NCBI GenBank assembly: GCA_000507305.1
Contig: DF239142.1
Coordinates: forward strand, 1 to 64,000
DNA from: Breviolum minutum Mf 1.05b.01
Taxonomy: Eukaryota > Sar > Dinophyceae > Suessiales > Symbiodiniaceae
Length of the DNA stretch: 64,000 nt
Reading direction: 5' to 3'
The first letter of the stretch is position 1. Every line of letters begins with the position of its first letter. Shown piece after piece: positions 7,635 through 15,650 of this stretch. Below the pieces are notes generated by a model. The model had not been told where the DNA came from and did no database searches. It worked only from the letters and a program-made list of their open reading frames with translations. The position numbers were made by a program, and so were the translations under genes.

Positions 7635-8966
7635 TCATCTATTCTTTGTCATCCGGGAAGCCCCGTGTTTAACCTTCACAATTGCCTTCCCGGAGGGTTT
7701 TCCAGTGTGTCCAAGTCGTCCCACCTCAAAAGATTATTTTTGGGGTAAAAATAACTGAGGGAAATTGTAACCTCCCCCAGAAAAATTGCAACATGGCTAG
7801 GTGGTGGTTTCAAATATGTTTTATTGTCATCCCTACCTGGGGAGATGATCCAAGTTGATTGATATTTTTCAAATGGGTTGAAACCACCAACTAGATGGCG
7901 ATTGCTGGAAAATCACCAATTTTTTTCATAGGAAAATCAATGCATCTGAAAAATTTGTCGAACTTGATTCAAGTCACCGGGCCAGTTTTTTTGAGGGGAT
8001 TTCAGTCGCTTTTCACAGGGCTCGTTTTCAGGTGAGCCATGAAAAAGAAAAACCTTGGTTGTTTAGGTTGTATAAGGGCTTATACTACCTTTTATTACAG
8101 GGTTTAATTATGTCCGATGATGCGAATTCCCCATTAAACAACCAGTATTTCATGAAAAGGAAAAGCAACAGCTCTTTTCTGACCGCGTGGGTACAAAAAC
8201 GTCAGGCACGCTTCTACTTTGCAGCTGCTGTCGAACCGGTAGAGCGATTCTTCAGGTGAAGTTCGTGTTTTTGAAAAGAAACGGTGTGGTTGTTTTGGGT
8301 TGTGCGCTAACCCGCCTGAAAACTAACATATCCCCTGAAAATTGATGGTTGGAAGATGAAATGTCCTTTTAAATTGGTCCCTTTTCAAGGGACATATTGA
8401 TTTTTGGGGGGGCTAAGTGGTGGATTGTTTGAGTGGAAAACTGCTGTGAAAAATTCGAAATCCGAGCTTGGTAGACCTTTGGTAGTGATTGAACACACGT
8501 AGGTGGTTTCCAATATGGTTTATTTTCATGAAAGTTCATCCCTATTTCTGGAAGATGAAGCCATTTTGAGGATTTTTTTTTCTAGATGGTGGTTTCAAAA
8601 ATGTTTTATTCCTACCCTGAATTTTGGGGAAATGATCCAATTTGACGAACATATTTTTCAGATGGGTTGGTTCAACCACCAACTACTTTTCTAGATGGGT
8701 TGAAATTACTGTCAACTAGTTGAGCTTTATATGACCCTCTATTATAATAGGGAGTAATGAAATACCCTCCTGGAAACTAACATATCCCCACCCAAGGTAT
8801 TGTTGAAGATGATTTTCCTTTTCCAAAGATGGGATATGTTAGTTCCGTGGAGGGTAGCTCTTTAATCAGAATTCTGTTTTTTTTTGAATCGCAGCCCGGA
8901 GTAAAGGAAAGTATCCGAGGTTTTTTCTCCGGTGGCTCGGGTGCTTTCCAAGATTCTTGTTCATGA
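7635..8966 (+). CDS. Four-exon gene model, unknown Ser-rich protein
   Basis: Proposed exons 7635-7744, 7932-8031, 8172-8255, 8895-8966. Exon 1 follows the CCAACCAG end of a family A element and ends GG|GTAAAA; exon 2 follows TTTTTTTCATAG and ends CAG|GTGAGC; exon 3 ends CAG|GTGAAG; exon 4 follows CTGTTTTTTTTTGAATCGCAG and ends at TGA. Codon phases agree at all three joints (2, 0, 0) with no internal stop, about 121 residues. Segments include SSVSKSSHLKRLFLG, KFVELDSSHRASFF and FFSGGSGAFQDSCS. No family recognised. A second phase is also open across exons 2-3, so the frame is likely but not certain. Introns 1, 2 and 3 are built from A, E and B/A elements. Confidence 0.55.
7797..7894. mobile_element. 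Family A MITE with 4-bp target duplication
   Basis: CTAGGTGGTGGTTTCAA to TTGAAACCACCAACTAG; ATGG flanks both ends (7793-7796, 7895-7898). Lies inside proposed intron 1. Confidence 0.9.
8032..8171. mobile_element. Family E MITE coinciding with an intron (introner candidate)
   Basis: The element's outer terminus, TGAGCCATGAAAAAG, overlaps the donor CAG|GTGAGC; its inner inverted repeat (TTGGTTGTTTAGG and TTAAACAACCAG) and its right end GCAACAG supply the rest. The 140-bp segment is therefore almost wholly element, and removing it joins two exons in phase. Confidence 0.75.
8309..8412. mobile_element. Family B MITE
   Basis: ACCCGCCTGAAAACTAACA, then the family interior AAATTGATGGTTGGAAGATG and a complementary right arm with GGGACATATTG. 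Inside intron 3 of the 7.6-9.0 kb model. Confidence 0.7.
8499..8718. mobile_element. Family A MITE interrupted by a second family A MITE
   Basis: The outer copy runs from TAGGTGGTTTCCAATATGG to GTCAACTAG. The inner copy occupies 8582-8686 (CTAGATGGTGGTTTC to CAACCACCAACTAC) with TTTT on both sides. The nesting shows the family was active more than once. Confidence 0.8.
8762..8855. mobile_element. Family B MITE
   Basis: TACCCTCCTGGAAACTAACA and its near-complement ATGTTAGTTCCGTGGAGGGT; with ATATCCC/GGGATAT the arms form a long hairpin. Confidence 0.85.
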
Positions 8967-8989
8967 TATCCTTTGATTGACTCGGCTCT

Positions 8990-9056
8990 GCGTAGCAAAT
9001 GAGTAGCTAGAACGACCATTTTACTGAATGACGAGCAAAGCAGCAAGGGTTAAGCA
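8990..9056. mobile_element. Family M element, right part
   Basis: Shares GAGCAAA...GGTTAAGCACCAACCAG with copies at 13.3 and 28.0 kb. Confidence 0.5.
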
Positions 9057-9183
9057 CCAACCAGTTTGGAAGATGATTGTTCGATTATACAAAGGGAATT
9101 ATTTTTGAAAAAATTAAGGAACGATGATGGCTACTGAATGTTAATAAAGTGGCATTGGGGGATGCCCCTTGGGTTCCCCTTAT

Positions 9184-9290
9184 AGGTGATGGTTTCAAAG
9201 ATATTTGTTTAATCTTTGAACCACTAAACTTTGGGGAGATGATCCGTAGTTTCCAAAACGTTTCACTTGCTTGGCTCAACCACCAACTAG
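9184..9290. mobile_element. Family A MITE, diverged
   Basis: AGGTGATGGTTTCAAAG to CTCAACCACCAACTAG with the family core TTTGGGGAGATGATCC. Confidence 0.7.
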
Positions 9291-9320
9291 TATTCGCAAT
9301 TAAGTTCATAGTTGTTTTAC

Positions 9321-9470
9321 TTAACTATTGTTCAACCCACCGTTCAAGTGGTTTCAGAAAACATTTCTGGCGTTGTGGTCTGAATGTTTTGTGGAAGGGG
9401 TCGATTTTGTTGGATTAAACTCATCACTTATCCACCTGGAAACCAGAAGGAAATTTAAGTTCAGTGGTTA
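9321..9470 (+). CDS. Possible exon
   Basis: One phase is open for about 50 codons and reads FKWFQKTFLALWSECFVEGV; GTGGTTTCAG could be an internal acceptor. No domain. The stretch lies between a family A copy and a decayed family D copy (about 9465-9560). Confidence 0.3.
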
Positions 9471-9581
9471 ATCGTCCCATGGTTAGTTGTTGTCCCCGTA
9501 AGCATCGCGTGGTGGGACCCATTCCAAATGGCCGAACTTCATCGCTGAAATACATGGGGGGGTACTCACTGGCGGCTGCAG

Positions 9582-10115
9582 GAACACAATGTGAATGTTG
9601 TCATGCTTGGCACTGGTGTGGAACTCATGCCTGCGGGCACTGATCTCGGCACTGCTGAGTACATTGGCAAACCTACTACCAAACCTTCAAAACCCAAGTT
9701 TGACAGGAAGAAGATTGCCGAAGCTACTGAAATCCAGTGGCGACACTTCTTCGACAAATGGCCCAAGATTCCATGGCACGTTGATCCCACTACACATGCA
9801 GCCATCTTGGAGAAAGAGATCGTGAACCGACTGGAACAACACTTTACCATGGAAGTCAAAGCCGGGAAGTCCAGTGGAAGCCCAGGTCCCGGTGTGGCTG
9901 CCGGGAATGATGTCAATTTTGCAGCCATGCCTCGTGTTACCTTGGCAAATCTCAAGCGTGCAATGGTCCTCTTGTGTAACGCACCAGATGTAGCAGGAGC
10001 ATCTGTGGGCTTGATGGTGGCAGCATGGCCTTATGCGGCTGCAGATGAACGCCCCACGGATCACGGGCGAAAAAGCCTTACAGACTTCCTGGATTCCATT
10101 CATGGCTTTTCGGGG
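9582..10115 (+). CDS. Long exon (178 codons), unknown dinoflagellate-type protein
   Basis: The longest clearly host-like exon. Acceptor GGCGGCTGCAG precedes it; the frame opens EHNVNVVMLGTGVELMPAG and stays open to LDSIHGFSG, where GGG|GTTTCA is a candidate donor (read-through reaches a TGA at 10,191). Composition is typical of a soluble cytosolic protein: a basic segment (KPTTKPSKPKFDRKK), an aromatic one (WRHFFDKWPKIPWHVD) and an Ala/Val-rich helix (GASVGLMVAAWPYAAADE). All three Trp codons are TGG. I do not recognise a family. Neighbouring exons are not certain; the next good one in phase reach is at 10,508. Confidence 0.7.
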
Positions 10116-10287
10116 GTTTCAACTCGCTGTTACAACTTCAGGGGTGTAAGCCAACCTGTTTTGACCCCGGAAAAAAATGTGTTTTTTTGGTGACCTCGTT
10201 TCAAGGGTTTACAATCAACAATTCCGGGGGGAATATTCTTTTCATGCTCAACTTCCATGGTATTCATTTTTAAGCCACCAGTTTAAG

Positions 10288-10489
10288 GTTTGGGATTTGT
10301 TTAGGGGTGATTTTTTACGGATTCTACCATGCTAAATCATCATTAAACCACCATTTGGGATACCCTCCCGAAGTTTAACATAGCCCCTGAAAAATGATGG
10401 TTGGAAGACTACTCTCCTTTTGGGATGGTATATCTTCAGGGGCGGCTATGTTAATCTTCCAGGGTGTAATAAACAGTCGCAAATCCAAG
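10288..10489. mobile_element. Family F MITE carrying a nested family B MITE
   Basis: F arms: TTTGGGATTTGTTTAGGGG at the left, CAGTCGCAAATCCAAG at the right. B occupies 10,361-10,468 (TACCCTCCCG to CCAGGGTGTA). The F sequence resumes immediately after B. Confidence 0.8.
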
Positions 10490-10507
10490 ACCCCCAAAAA
10501 AATTTAG

Positions 10508-10635
10508 TGTTTCCCTTGGAGGCTGCGGTCTCCGGAGAAGTTTTATGCCTTGGTCTTGCGTCAAGATGCCAATGAGTTTCAATGGCCTGCTGAACAAGAG
10601 GTGCGGCATGTCGGTTTCAACCAAACACCGGTTAG
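10508..10635 (+). CDS. Small exon, unknown protein
   Basis: After AATTTAG the frame reads CFPWRLRSPEKFYALVLRQ and continues with DANEFQWPAEQEVRHVGFN, 42 codons, ending GTTAG|GTGGCA where the next family A element begins. The element thus provides the GT donor. May belong to the same gene as 9582-10,115. No domain recognised. Confidence 0.5.
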
Positions 10636-10735
10636 GTGGCAACTCAAATATTTGTTGTTTTCACCCATATTTTGGGGATTTTTTCCCATTTTGACGAGCA
10701 TATTTTTCGAAGGGGTTGGTTCAACCACCAACTAG
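10632..10735. mobile_element. Family A MITE at an exon end
   Basis: TTAGGTGGCAACTCAAATA to TTCAACCACCAACTAG; the left terminus overlaps the end of an open exon. Confidence 0.8.
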
Positions 10736-11117
10736 AAAAAAAAGGGGATCAAAAAATCACGTACCCTCCACTAAACCAACAAATCGCCATGGAAAATTCC
10801 CACCTTTTCCTGGTAAATACCATCAAAATGGTGGATTTTCCGTAAAGAATTTCGGCCACCCTAAGTACGTAGTTATAGTAGTTTTATGGGGGGACTTTTT
10901 TGTGTGAAAAACACTCCCAAAATCCATCATCGAATCATCCATTCTCCCAAGGGTTGGGTTTGCCATAGATGTTGGTAGGGGTTGAAGTTCAGGTGTAGAA
11001 GATGGGAACACATGTTCCATATGCAAAGATGACGATGTCATGATGGGATTCCATGACTTATATCCGGAATCCTGAGCCACCCGTGGTTGCAATGACTTGT
11101 TTCTATTATGTTTCTAG

Positions 11118-11292
11118 GCTGGCTCTTCAACCAACAAAGATTATCACCGCCTTGCTGGGCATGAAAAATCATCGTCGCACAACACCACCTTGGGAAGTCA
11201 GCATCACAAAATGTTGATTCATCCCTCCATTTTGGAGACGATTGTTTTGTTGATGAGCTTATTTTTTTCAGATAGGTTGAGGAGGGGGTAGT
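11118..11292 (+). CDS. Possible exon, Ser/His-rich
   Basis: Preceded by TTGTTTCTATTATGTTTCTAG. Open for 57 codons from AGSSTNKDYHRLAGHE to TAG at the start of the GAT repeat. The same phase is also open upstream (10,990-11,090, with CSICKDDDVMMGFHDLYPES) before TGA. A minus-strand frame (11,092-10,823) is equally open, so strand is not settled. Confidence 0.35.
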
Positions 11293-11305
11293 GATGATGA
11301 TGATC

Positions 11306-11361
<56 letters not shown>
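11293..11361. repeat. (GAT)n microsatellite
   Basis: About 22 GAT/ATG units with one ATC interruption. On the minus strand it produces a poly-His reading, which is a shadow and not a gene. Confidence 0.95.
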
Positions 11362-11364
<3 letters not shown>

Positions 11365-11394
11365 AATCAGTAAGACCTAAAGCCATCTTTTTAG

Positions 11395-11509
11395 GATACA
11401 CCAACAAAGCTGGCTGAAAAGTCTTCGTTCCAAGAGATACATCGATCCTTCTGTTCAAAAGTTCCAATCTTTTTCGTGGCATGTTTACCGGAAAATTACC
11501 TGATTTGAT
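11395..11509 (+). CDS. Small exon, unknown protein
   Basis: Acceptor CCATCTTTTTAG; two phases are open. One reads DTPTKLAEKSSFQEIHRSF; the other reads VFVPRDTSILLFKSSNLFR and passes cleanly into the donor GAT|GTGAGA. No domain. Confidence 0.4.
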
Positions 11510-11693
11510 GTGAGAAAAGAAAACCATGGTTGGTTTTATTGAGAGGCTGAAACCCTAGCCTGTTTTAACAAGGAATTATGTAGTCGCTAAAAAAAAATGG
11601 AAAAAATCCTGTCCCAAAAACCAACTAGAATATCATGGAATGAGCTAGCTAGGTGGAGGCTTCAAAAATTGAGTAATATTTTCAAAAAAAGGA

Positions 11694-11835
11694 GATGGGC
11701 CCCTACCAGTTTTGAATTGAATGTGGTTATAACCCCTATGAGTAGGGTTTTTGACCCCAGGGAAACCATTTATAAGGCCATACATAAAGCTTATTTCACC
11801 CCATTTACAACTGGATCCGGGGCCATCTTGTAGAT
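11694..11835. mobile_element. Family K MITE
   Basis: AGATGGGCCCCTACCAGTTT at the left and AACTGGATCCGGGGCCATCT at the right are inverted versions of each other; TTGTAG follows, giving an AG before the next open stretch. Confidence 0.8.
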
Positions 11836-11840
11836 TTTTA

Positions 11841-11930
11841 GACACCACAAAAGGCTCACTTCAGATTTTGTTCTCGTGGCTGTTGGGAAAAATGGCGGTC
11901 AATATTTGAATGGCATCACTTCTGGAAAAA
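11841..11930 (+). CDS. Small exon, unknown protein
   Basis: Follows GATTTTTAG after the family K element; reads KRLTSDFVLVAVGKNGGQYL into SGKSIRR and then enters a family C copy in the same phase. It could join the exon at 12,185. No family recognised. Confidence 0.4.
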
Positions 11931-12184
11931 GCATCCGAAGGCCAACCACCGGTTGGATGTATAAAACCCTCGTAAATAATGGTGAAAAACAGAAAAACTA
12001 CCAAAATCCTCAACTGGTGGGACCTCACCAGATTTCTGGTTGCCATCAACAGGAGATACACCCAAACTTTCAACTTCCAAGCATGGAGCTACTGTTGATG
12101 GCAACCAGAAATCCGGTGCGAGAAAACCAGTTGTTCCCATTATTTATGACGGATTTTATACATCCAACCAACCATCAACAGTAT
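11925..12184. mobile_element. Two adjacent family C MITEs
   Basis: Copy one about 11,925-12,053 (reverse orientation, ends GGTTGCCATCAACAG), copy two 12,089-12,184 (CTACTGTTGATGGCAACC to CCAACCATCAACAGTAT). Only about 35 bases separate them. Confidence 0.75.
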
Positions 12185-12376
12185 GGGAGGGGTCCAGGTA
12201 GATGGTTTCCACGGGAAAAATCTTCGGCCGCCGAACTTTCGGAGGCTGCTGAAGCCTTCTTGGCGCAGCATGTCGCCAAAGCTGAATGGACAAAAGCTCT
12301 GGAGACCTTGTGTCGTTTTGGACGCGAGGTGTGGGGGAGGGGAGGGACCGCTTTCTTCCATGGTTTTCTCAAGCGG
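12185..12376 (+). CDS. Exon, Ala/Glu-rich helix
   Basis: Begins at the end of the second family C copy. Contains SSAAELSEAAEAFLAQHVAK and AEWTKALETLCRFGRE, an amphipathic helix, then GTGTGGGG, a possible internal donor, and is open to the family K terminus at 12,377. The longer frame 11,876-12,514 runs through two C copies and the K copy without a stop, which is probably fortuitous. Confidence 0.5.
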
Positions 12377-12530
12377 CAAGATGGGGCCCCCAAAAACCAG
12401 TTACAAATGGGGTTGAATTTGTCCTTAGAAGTAAGGTTTCTTCACCCCAGTGAAAGCGATTTAGCTTTCAGCCATTTAGAGGGGATGTTTCACCCCATTG
12501 AAACAAACTGGTAGGGTATGGGCCCATCTT
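12377..12530. mobile_element. Family K MITE
   Basis: AAGATGGGGCCCCCAAAAAC and GGTATGGGCCCATCTT ends, ACCAGTT/AACTGGT inner arms. Confidence 0.75.
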
Positions 12531-12564
12531 GTTGGGGAAATGATCCAATTTGACTCATATGTTC

Positions 12565-12612
12565 CGGGCATGCAGTTCAACCCTGGTTCACAGTAGGTAA
12601 ATCGTCTATTCA
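12565..12612. repeat. Uninterrupted paralogue of the 7.48-7.65 kb sequence
   Basis: GGGCATGCAGTTCAACCCTG, then GGTAAATCGTCTATTC, matches 7488-7525 joined to 7639-7645, where a family A element has inserted. It sits within a broken family A interior (about 12,534-12,625). Confidence 0.6.
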
Positions 12613-12673
12613 CAATAGGTTGAAATGCTGGCTGGTAATGTGGACTTCATGCCTTTGTGGGCACCTACTGCAG

Positions 12674-12750
12674 AGCTACTCTGATGATGATGATGATGAT
12701 GATCATGATGTTTACCTTAAGGTCAAAATAGATGGCACAGATACCAAAAG
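12674..12750 (+). CDS. Small exon with an Asp run
   Basis: Acceptor GGCACCTACTGCAG and donor AAAAG|GTAGAT are both good. Reads SYSDDDDDDDHDVYLKVKID then GTDTKR; 77 nt. The Asp run is encoded by seven GAT codons, a microsatellite inside coding sequence. No family recognised; the acidic stretch before a beta-like segment would suit a surface loop. Confidence 0.55.
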
Positions 12751-12986
12751 GTAGATTAGTAAAGGGTCCTTATAAACCAATTACTGTGCTATCTACTTTT
12801 CAATTACTGTAATTTTTGTTGGGAAAGGGTTCACCCAGATAGCCAAAAACAAAAGCCTTCGCAAAGATTGGCTTTGATCTGATGAAGCCAAGGGACATTA
12901 TTATATTGAATCCCAGAATCTGAGGTCTTTTTTTTGTGGTTCAACATGCTGCACTGAACTTTTTGAATCTATGTATTAATTACTTT

Positions 12987-13096
12987 CCCTAGGGATCCAG
13001 TCACCTTCTGAGAATGGTAATGGAACCTAAATACCTAGCTGAGGAGGTGATTATACACCCCAATCATCATCTGAGAAGGTGATTGGATCCCTAGGG
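12987..13096. mobile_element. Inverted-repeat element S (single copy)
   Basis: Arms of about 28 bases: CCCTAGGGATCCAGTCACCT facing AGGTGATTGGATCCCTAGGG, with a 55-base interior. Good structural candidate for a young MITE; no second copy was found. Confidence 0.65.
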
Positions 13097-13141
13097 TTTG
13101 GTGCTTTCAATCACTAATTCACTGATTTTTTTCAAATTGAA

Positions 13142-13263
13142 TACCCTCCCTGAAACTAACAGCTCGCCCCCTGCAAATCAATCTTTGGGGAGATGAAATT
13201 TCCTTTTGGGGTCACGGCCCATGATTCAACGGGCAGTTGCTGTTAGTTGTTTTAGGGAGGGTA
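13142..13263. mobile_element. Family B MITE
   Basis: TACCCTCCCTGAAACTAACA and TGTTAGTTGTTTTAGGGAGG are near-complements; interior TCCTTTTGGGG as in the family. Confidence 0.9.
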
Positions 13264-13296
13264 ATCCCCAAAAAAACAAATTAACTCCAACTGACC

Positions 13297-13389
13297 AGTG
13301 GTGCTGGAAGTGAGCACCAGATGACCATTTTCCCTGCTAAATGATGAGCAAATGAGGTCCCACAAGGTGGGGGGTTAAGCACCAACCAG
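13297..13389. mobile_element. Family M element ending at an exon start
   Basis: Runs from ACCAGTGGTGCTGG to GGTTAAGCACCAACCAG; shares GATGAGCAAATGAGG with the 28.0 kb copy. The CCAACCAG end lies directly before the open exon at 13,390. Confidence 0.6.
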
Positions 13390-14085
13390 ATAACCCCTCG
13401 AAACATAGTAGGGGTAACATGTTCCACTTCGGCTGCAACGACCTGCCGTCAGATGCCATCCAGTTTTCGTGTCAGTGCCAAGCGCGCGGGGCAGAAGGCT
13501 GCACATCTCAGCGGGGATGCACAGTTGAAAGCGTGGATACTTGGAGGATCATCACAGTTAGTAAGTAATTAATAACCATGGTTAGTAAGTCCGCTAAGTA
13601 GGATTGTTCCTCTTCCAAATGGCCATTTTATGGCTTTTTAACAATAATTACTAACCACCATTTTTAAGTCCTGGCATGATCCTCCAAGTAAGAGTGGGAC
13701 AAGAAACCTTCAGTCCTTTGCCAAGCCAAACCTCCGTAACTCAGGTCCTCCCCTTGTGACAGGGAAAAAACGGGGTCCTTTTTGTGGGACCAATCCGAAG
13801 CTCTTGGTGGCTAACAGCCCCCATGTTGTAGATCTTGTTTTTGTTGACCTCTACTAGCTAAGCCTTTCCCCATGACAATAACGGATCTTCTCATGTCTCC
13901 TAGATTTTTCTTCTATGACTGTCCCTTATCGATCCTTTGCTGCCGTAACGGGCCCCGAAAGATTTCTTTGCTCTACATCTCCTGGGATCTTTCATGCTCA
14001 TTGCTTTGGGGATGTTGTATACAAGGGAACTGCATCTATTTGGTTACATGAATGCAAGAATGAGATTTTTACAGCGAAAGAATGA
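13390..14085 (+). CDS. Multi-exon gene model with an element-borne intron
   Basis: Exon a 13,390-13,532 (after CCAACCAG; contains CRQMPSSFRVSAKRAGQKAA, ends AAAGC|GTGGAT). Exon b starts 13,689 directly after the CCTCCAAG end of a family D element and reads SGTRNLQSFAKPNLRN then LLVANSPHVV; a donor near GTT|GTAGAT is likely. Exon c starts about 13,904 after CTTCTCATGTCTCCTAG and reads MTVPYRSFAAVTGPERFL to FTAKE and TGA at 14,083-14,085. Exons a and b join in phase if GCT is completed across the D intron. The b-c phase is unresolved. Not recognised as a known family. Confidence 0.55.
13540..13688. mobile_element. Family D MITE coinciding with an intron (introner candidate)
   Basis: CTTGGAGGATCATCACAG to CTGGCATGATCCTCCAAG, with TA on both sides. 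Seven upstream bases beginning GTGGATA complete an intron 13,533-13,688 of 156 nt. Confidence 0.85.
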
Positions 14086-14203
14086 GGACATGGTGCATCA
14101 TTTGTAAAAACAGTTGCCACAGCAGTTTTTTTGTGCCGCTGCTGAAAAAGGCCTCAGCAACTAGATGCCACGCACCGTTGTAATATGAGGCGTCCCTTAC
14201 TTG
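14069..14203 (-). CDS. Minus-strand exon, terminal
   Basis: Begins just after the CCTCCAAG end of a family D element read on the minus strand; contains VRDASYYNGAWHLVAEAFF and LLWQLFLQMMHHVLIL, and stops at TAA 14,071-14,069. It overlaps the end of the plus-strand exon c by 17 bases (convergent). Likely last exon of the minus-strand gene seen at 14,978-15,650. Confidence 0.5.
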   Translation of the reverse strand, partial: QVRDASYYNGAWHLVAEAFFSSGTKKLLWQLFLQMMHHVLILSL

Positions 14204-14349
14204 GAGGATCATCCCAGTTAGGTTCAGTGGTAGGATCACCCCCATGTATAAGCCACGAATGACCATTTGAAAAAGCTCCCACAACCCATCACCTTAGGGG
14301 ACTTATAAACGATCGCCATGGGACAATTAACCACTGATGATGCTCCAAG
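14200..14349. mobile_element. Family D MITE between minus-strand exons
   Basis: CTTGGAGGATCATCCCAG to GATGATGCTCCAAG. Read on the minus strand, splicing from ATTG|GAACC to CCAAG| keeps the frame of the flanking exons, which would need a GA donor as reported for dinoflagellate introns. Confidence 0.85.
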
Positions 14350-14412
14350 GTTCCAATGGCATTGCGGAGTTCGTGGGCGAGGCTTTCTTCAAAGCGATGA
14401 GGGATGTTTTTT
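14350..14412 (-). CDS. Exon-like segment, strand uncertain
   Basis: Minus strand reads PHRFEESLAHELRNAIG and could join 14,203-14,069 across the D element. The plus strand reads NGIAEFVGEAFFKAMRD, equally open. No splice signal settles it. Confidence 0.35.
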
Positions 14413-14439
14413 TGGGGGTGGAAATCATGAACCCCATTA

Positions 14440-14715
14440 TGGGAATCTAAGGGCACCCCCCCTAAATGCAAAGGGCTTATTAAGGGATTATTAAGAATAC
14501 GGCCTTTATGGGAATTTAAGGCCTTATTAAGGGATTGTTAAGAATAACTGGGGTTGGTGGTTTCAAAACTTTTTTATGTTCGCCCCGAACTTTGGGGGAA
14601 GATGAACCCATTTTGACGAGCATATTTTTCAAAGGGGTTGGTTCAACCACCAACGAGATAAGGCCTTGTTTCCCTGGGGGAGGTTGGCATTGGGAGAGTT
14701 AGTTACCCTTAGTTT
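14440..14715. mobile_element. Degenerate repeat (Q) with an inserted family A MITE
   Basis: Repeated TTATTAAGGGATTATTAAG units and GGCATTGGGAG-type sequence shared with 7225-7290; family A occupies 14,548-14,657 with ATAA on both sides. Confidence 0.65.
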
Positions 14716-14798
14716 CCCATGACATAACTAGCGACGTCTGAGGAAAAGTTGGAGTAATTTGGCATGGCAACTGCCCATGCCAAAGACCTTTTCACATG

Positions 14799-14909
14799 CT
14801 TGGATTTGTTTAAAGTGGTGATTTTTTTTACGGATGTCCACCGTGGTAAATCACCAAAACCACCACCATTTGGAACTCTTTCCCAGCATCAAACAGTCGC
14901 AAATCCAAG
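14799..14909. mobile_element. Family F MITE
   Basis: CTTGGATTTGTTTAAAGTGG to CATCAAACAGTCGCAAATCC then AAG; perfect CTTGGATTTG/CAAATCCAAG ends. Confidence 0.85.
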
Positions 14910-14977
14910 CATATTAGGTGGTAGAGATAGTTTGCTTTAAAAAAAGATAAAGTTCAACTTGGAACCGCTTCTAGCAC

Positions 14978-15650
14978 CAAGTTCTTGCCAGTTCTTGGTG
15001 GACCGGTGATCGCAGCTCCACCTGCGCCATTTGCCCTCGATATTTGGACATGTCACGATGGGGTTTGGAGCCCTTCAGGATTCGATGGAGCTCATAGCAT
15101 TTCTGTTGGATAAGATGCTTCTGGGACTTTGTGCCGAAGGAGTGCACTCTCAAGAACGTGCAGAGCACAATTCTGCGCTTTTATGCAGCATGACATGGAG
15201 CGACAACGGTGGACAAATTCACTGGCGTAATCACCAAGGCCTTGTACAATGCGATGTTGGATGCCAAAGCAGAAAATGGTATGCTGACTATAAGGGGGAA
15301 GCCGTCAAAAATTATTCCAACTTGGATTCATTCTTCCCTATTTTCTTCGCTGTGTGAAAAAATCTCGTTAAGAAACCATCCTACCTACCGAGCTCCAGCT
15401 GTGGCACCAGGCCTTGCGCCTGTTGCCTTGGAGTCTTGCTAGCACTGTTCGCAGTGGCCGTGGCCGCAGCGCTGGTATTTGCAGATTCCATCCGACTTGC
15501 CGGTATGGCCATGCCTGCAACTATTTGCACATTGGGTGAAGTTGACACCTTTACACCTATTGCGCGACCTTCGGAGGGTGCCCAAGCGGCTGTCCACTTA
15601 TCGTCTAAGCCCTGAGCATCCATTTTTTCCAACTGCTTCTTCAAAGCATG
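14978..15650 (-). CDS. Minus-strand two-exon model, unknown protein
   Basis: First visible exon about 15,650-15,385 reads KQLEKMDAQGLDDKWTAAWA, SEGRAIGVKVSTSPNVQIVA and an Ala/Thr/Ser-rich stretch to GLVPQLELG, ending GGTAG|GTAGGA. Second exon 15,172-14,978 follows AAAAGCGCAG, reads VLCTFLRVHSFGTKSQKHLI and SKYRGQMAQVELRSPVHQEL, and ends ACTTG|GTGCTA. Phases agree at the joint. The intron (15,384-15,173) contains an open stretch on the plus strand (TGVITKALYNAMLDAKAENG), which may be chance. Low-complexity Ala/Ser/Thr linker between two ordered parts; family not recognised. Confidence 0.6.

Noticed and set aside
11219..11527. Minus-strand frame with a 20-residue poly-His run
   Set aside because: The His run is the (GAT)n microsatellite read in the CAT phase; flanks show no independent coding support.
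14150..14412. Similarity between the minus exon NGAWHLVAEAFF and the plus reading NGIAEFVGEAFF on either side of a D element, suggesting an inverted exon duplication
   Set aside because: The match is short, the DNA does not align well beyond a few codons, and the strand of the second piece is unresolved.
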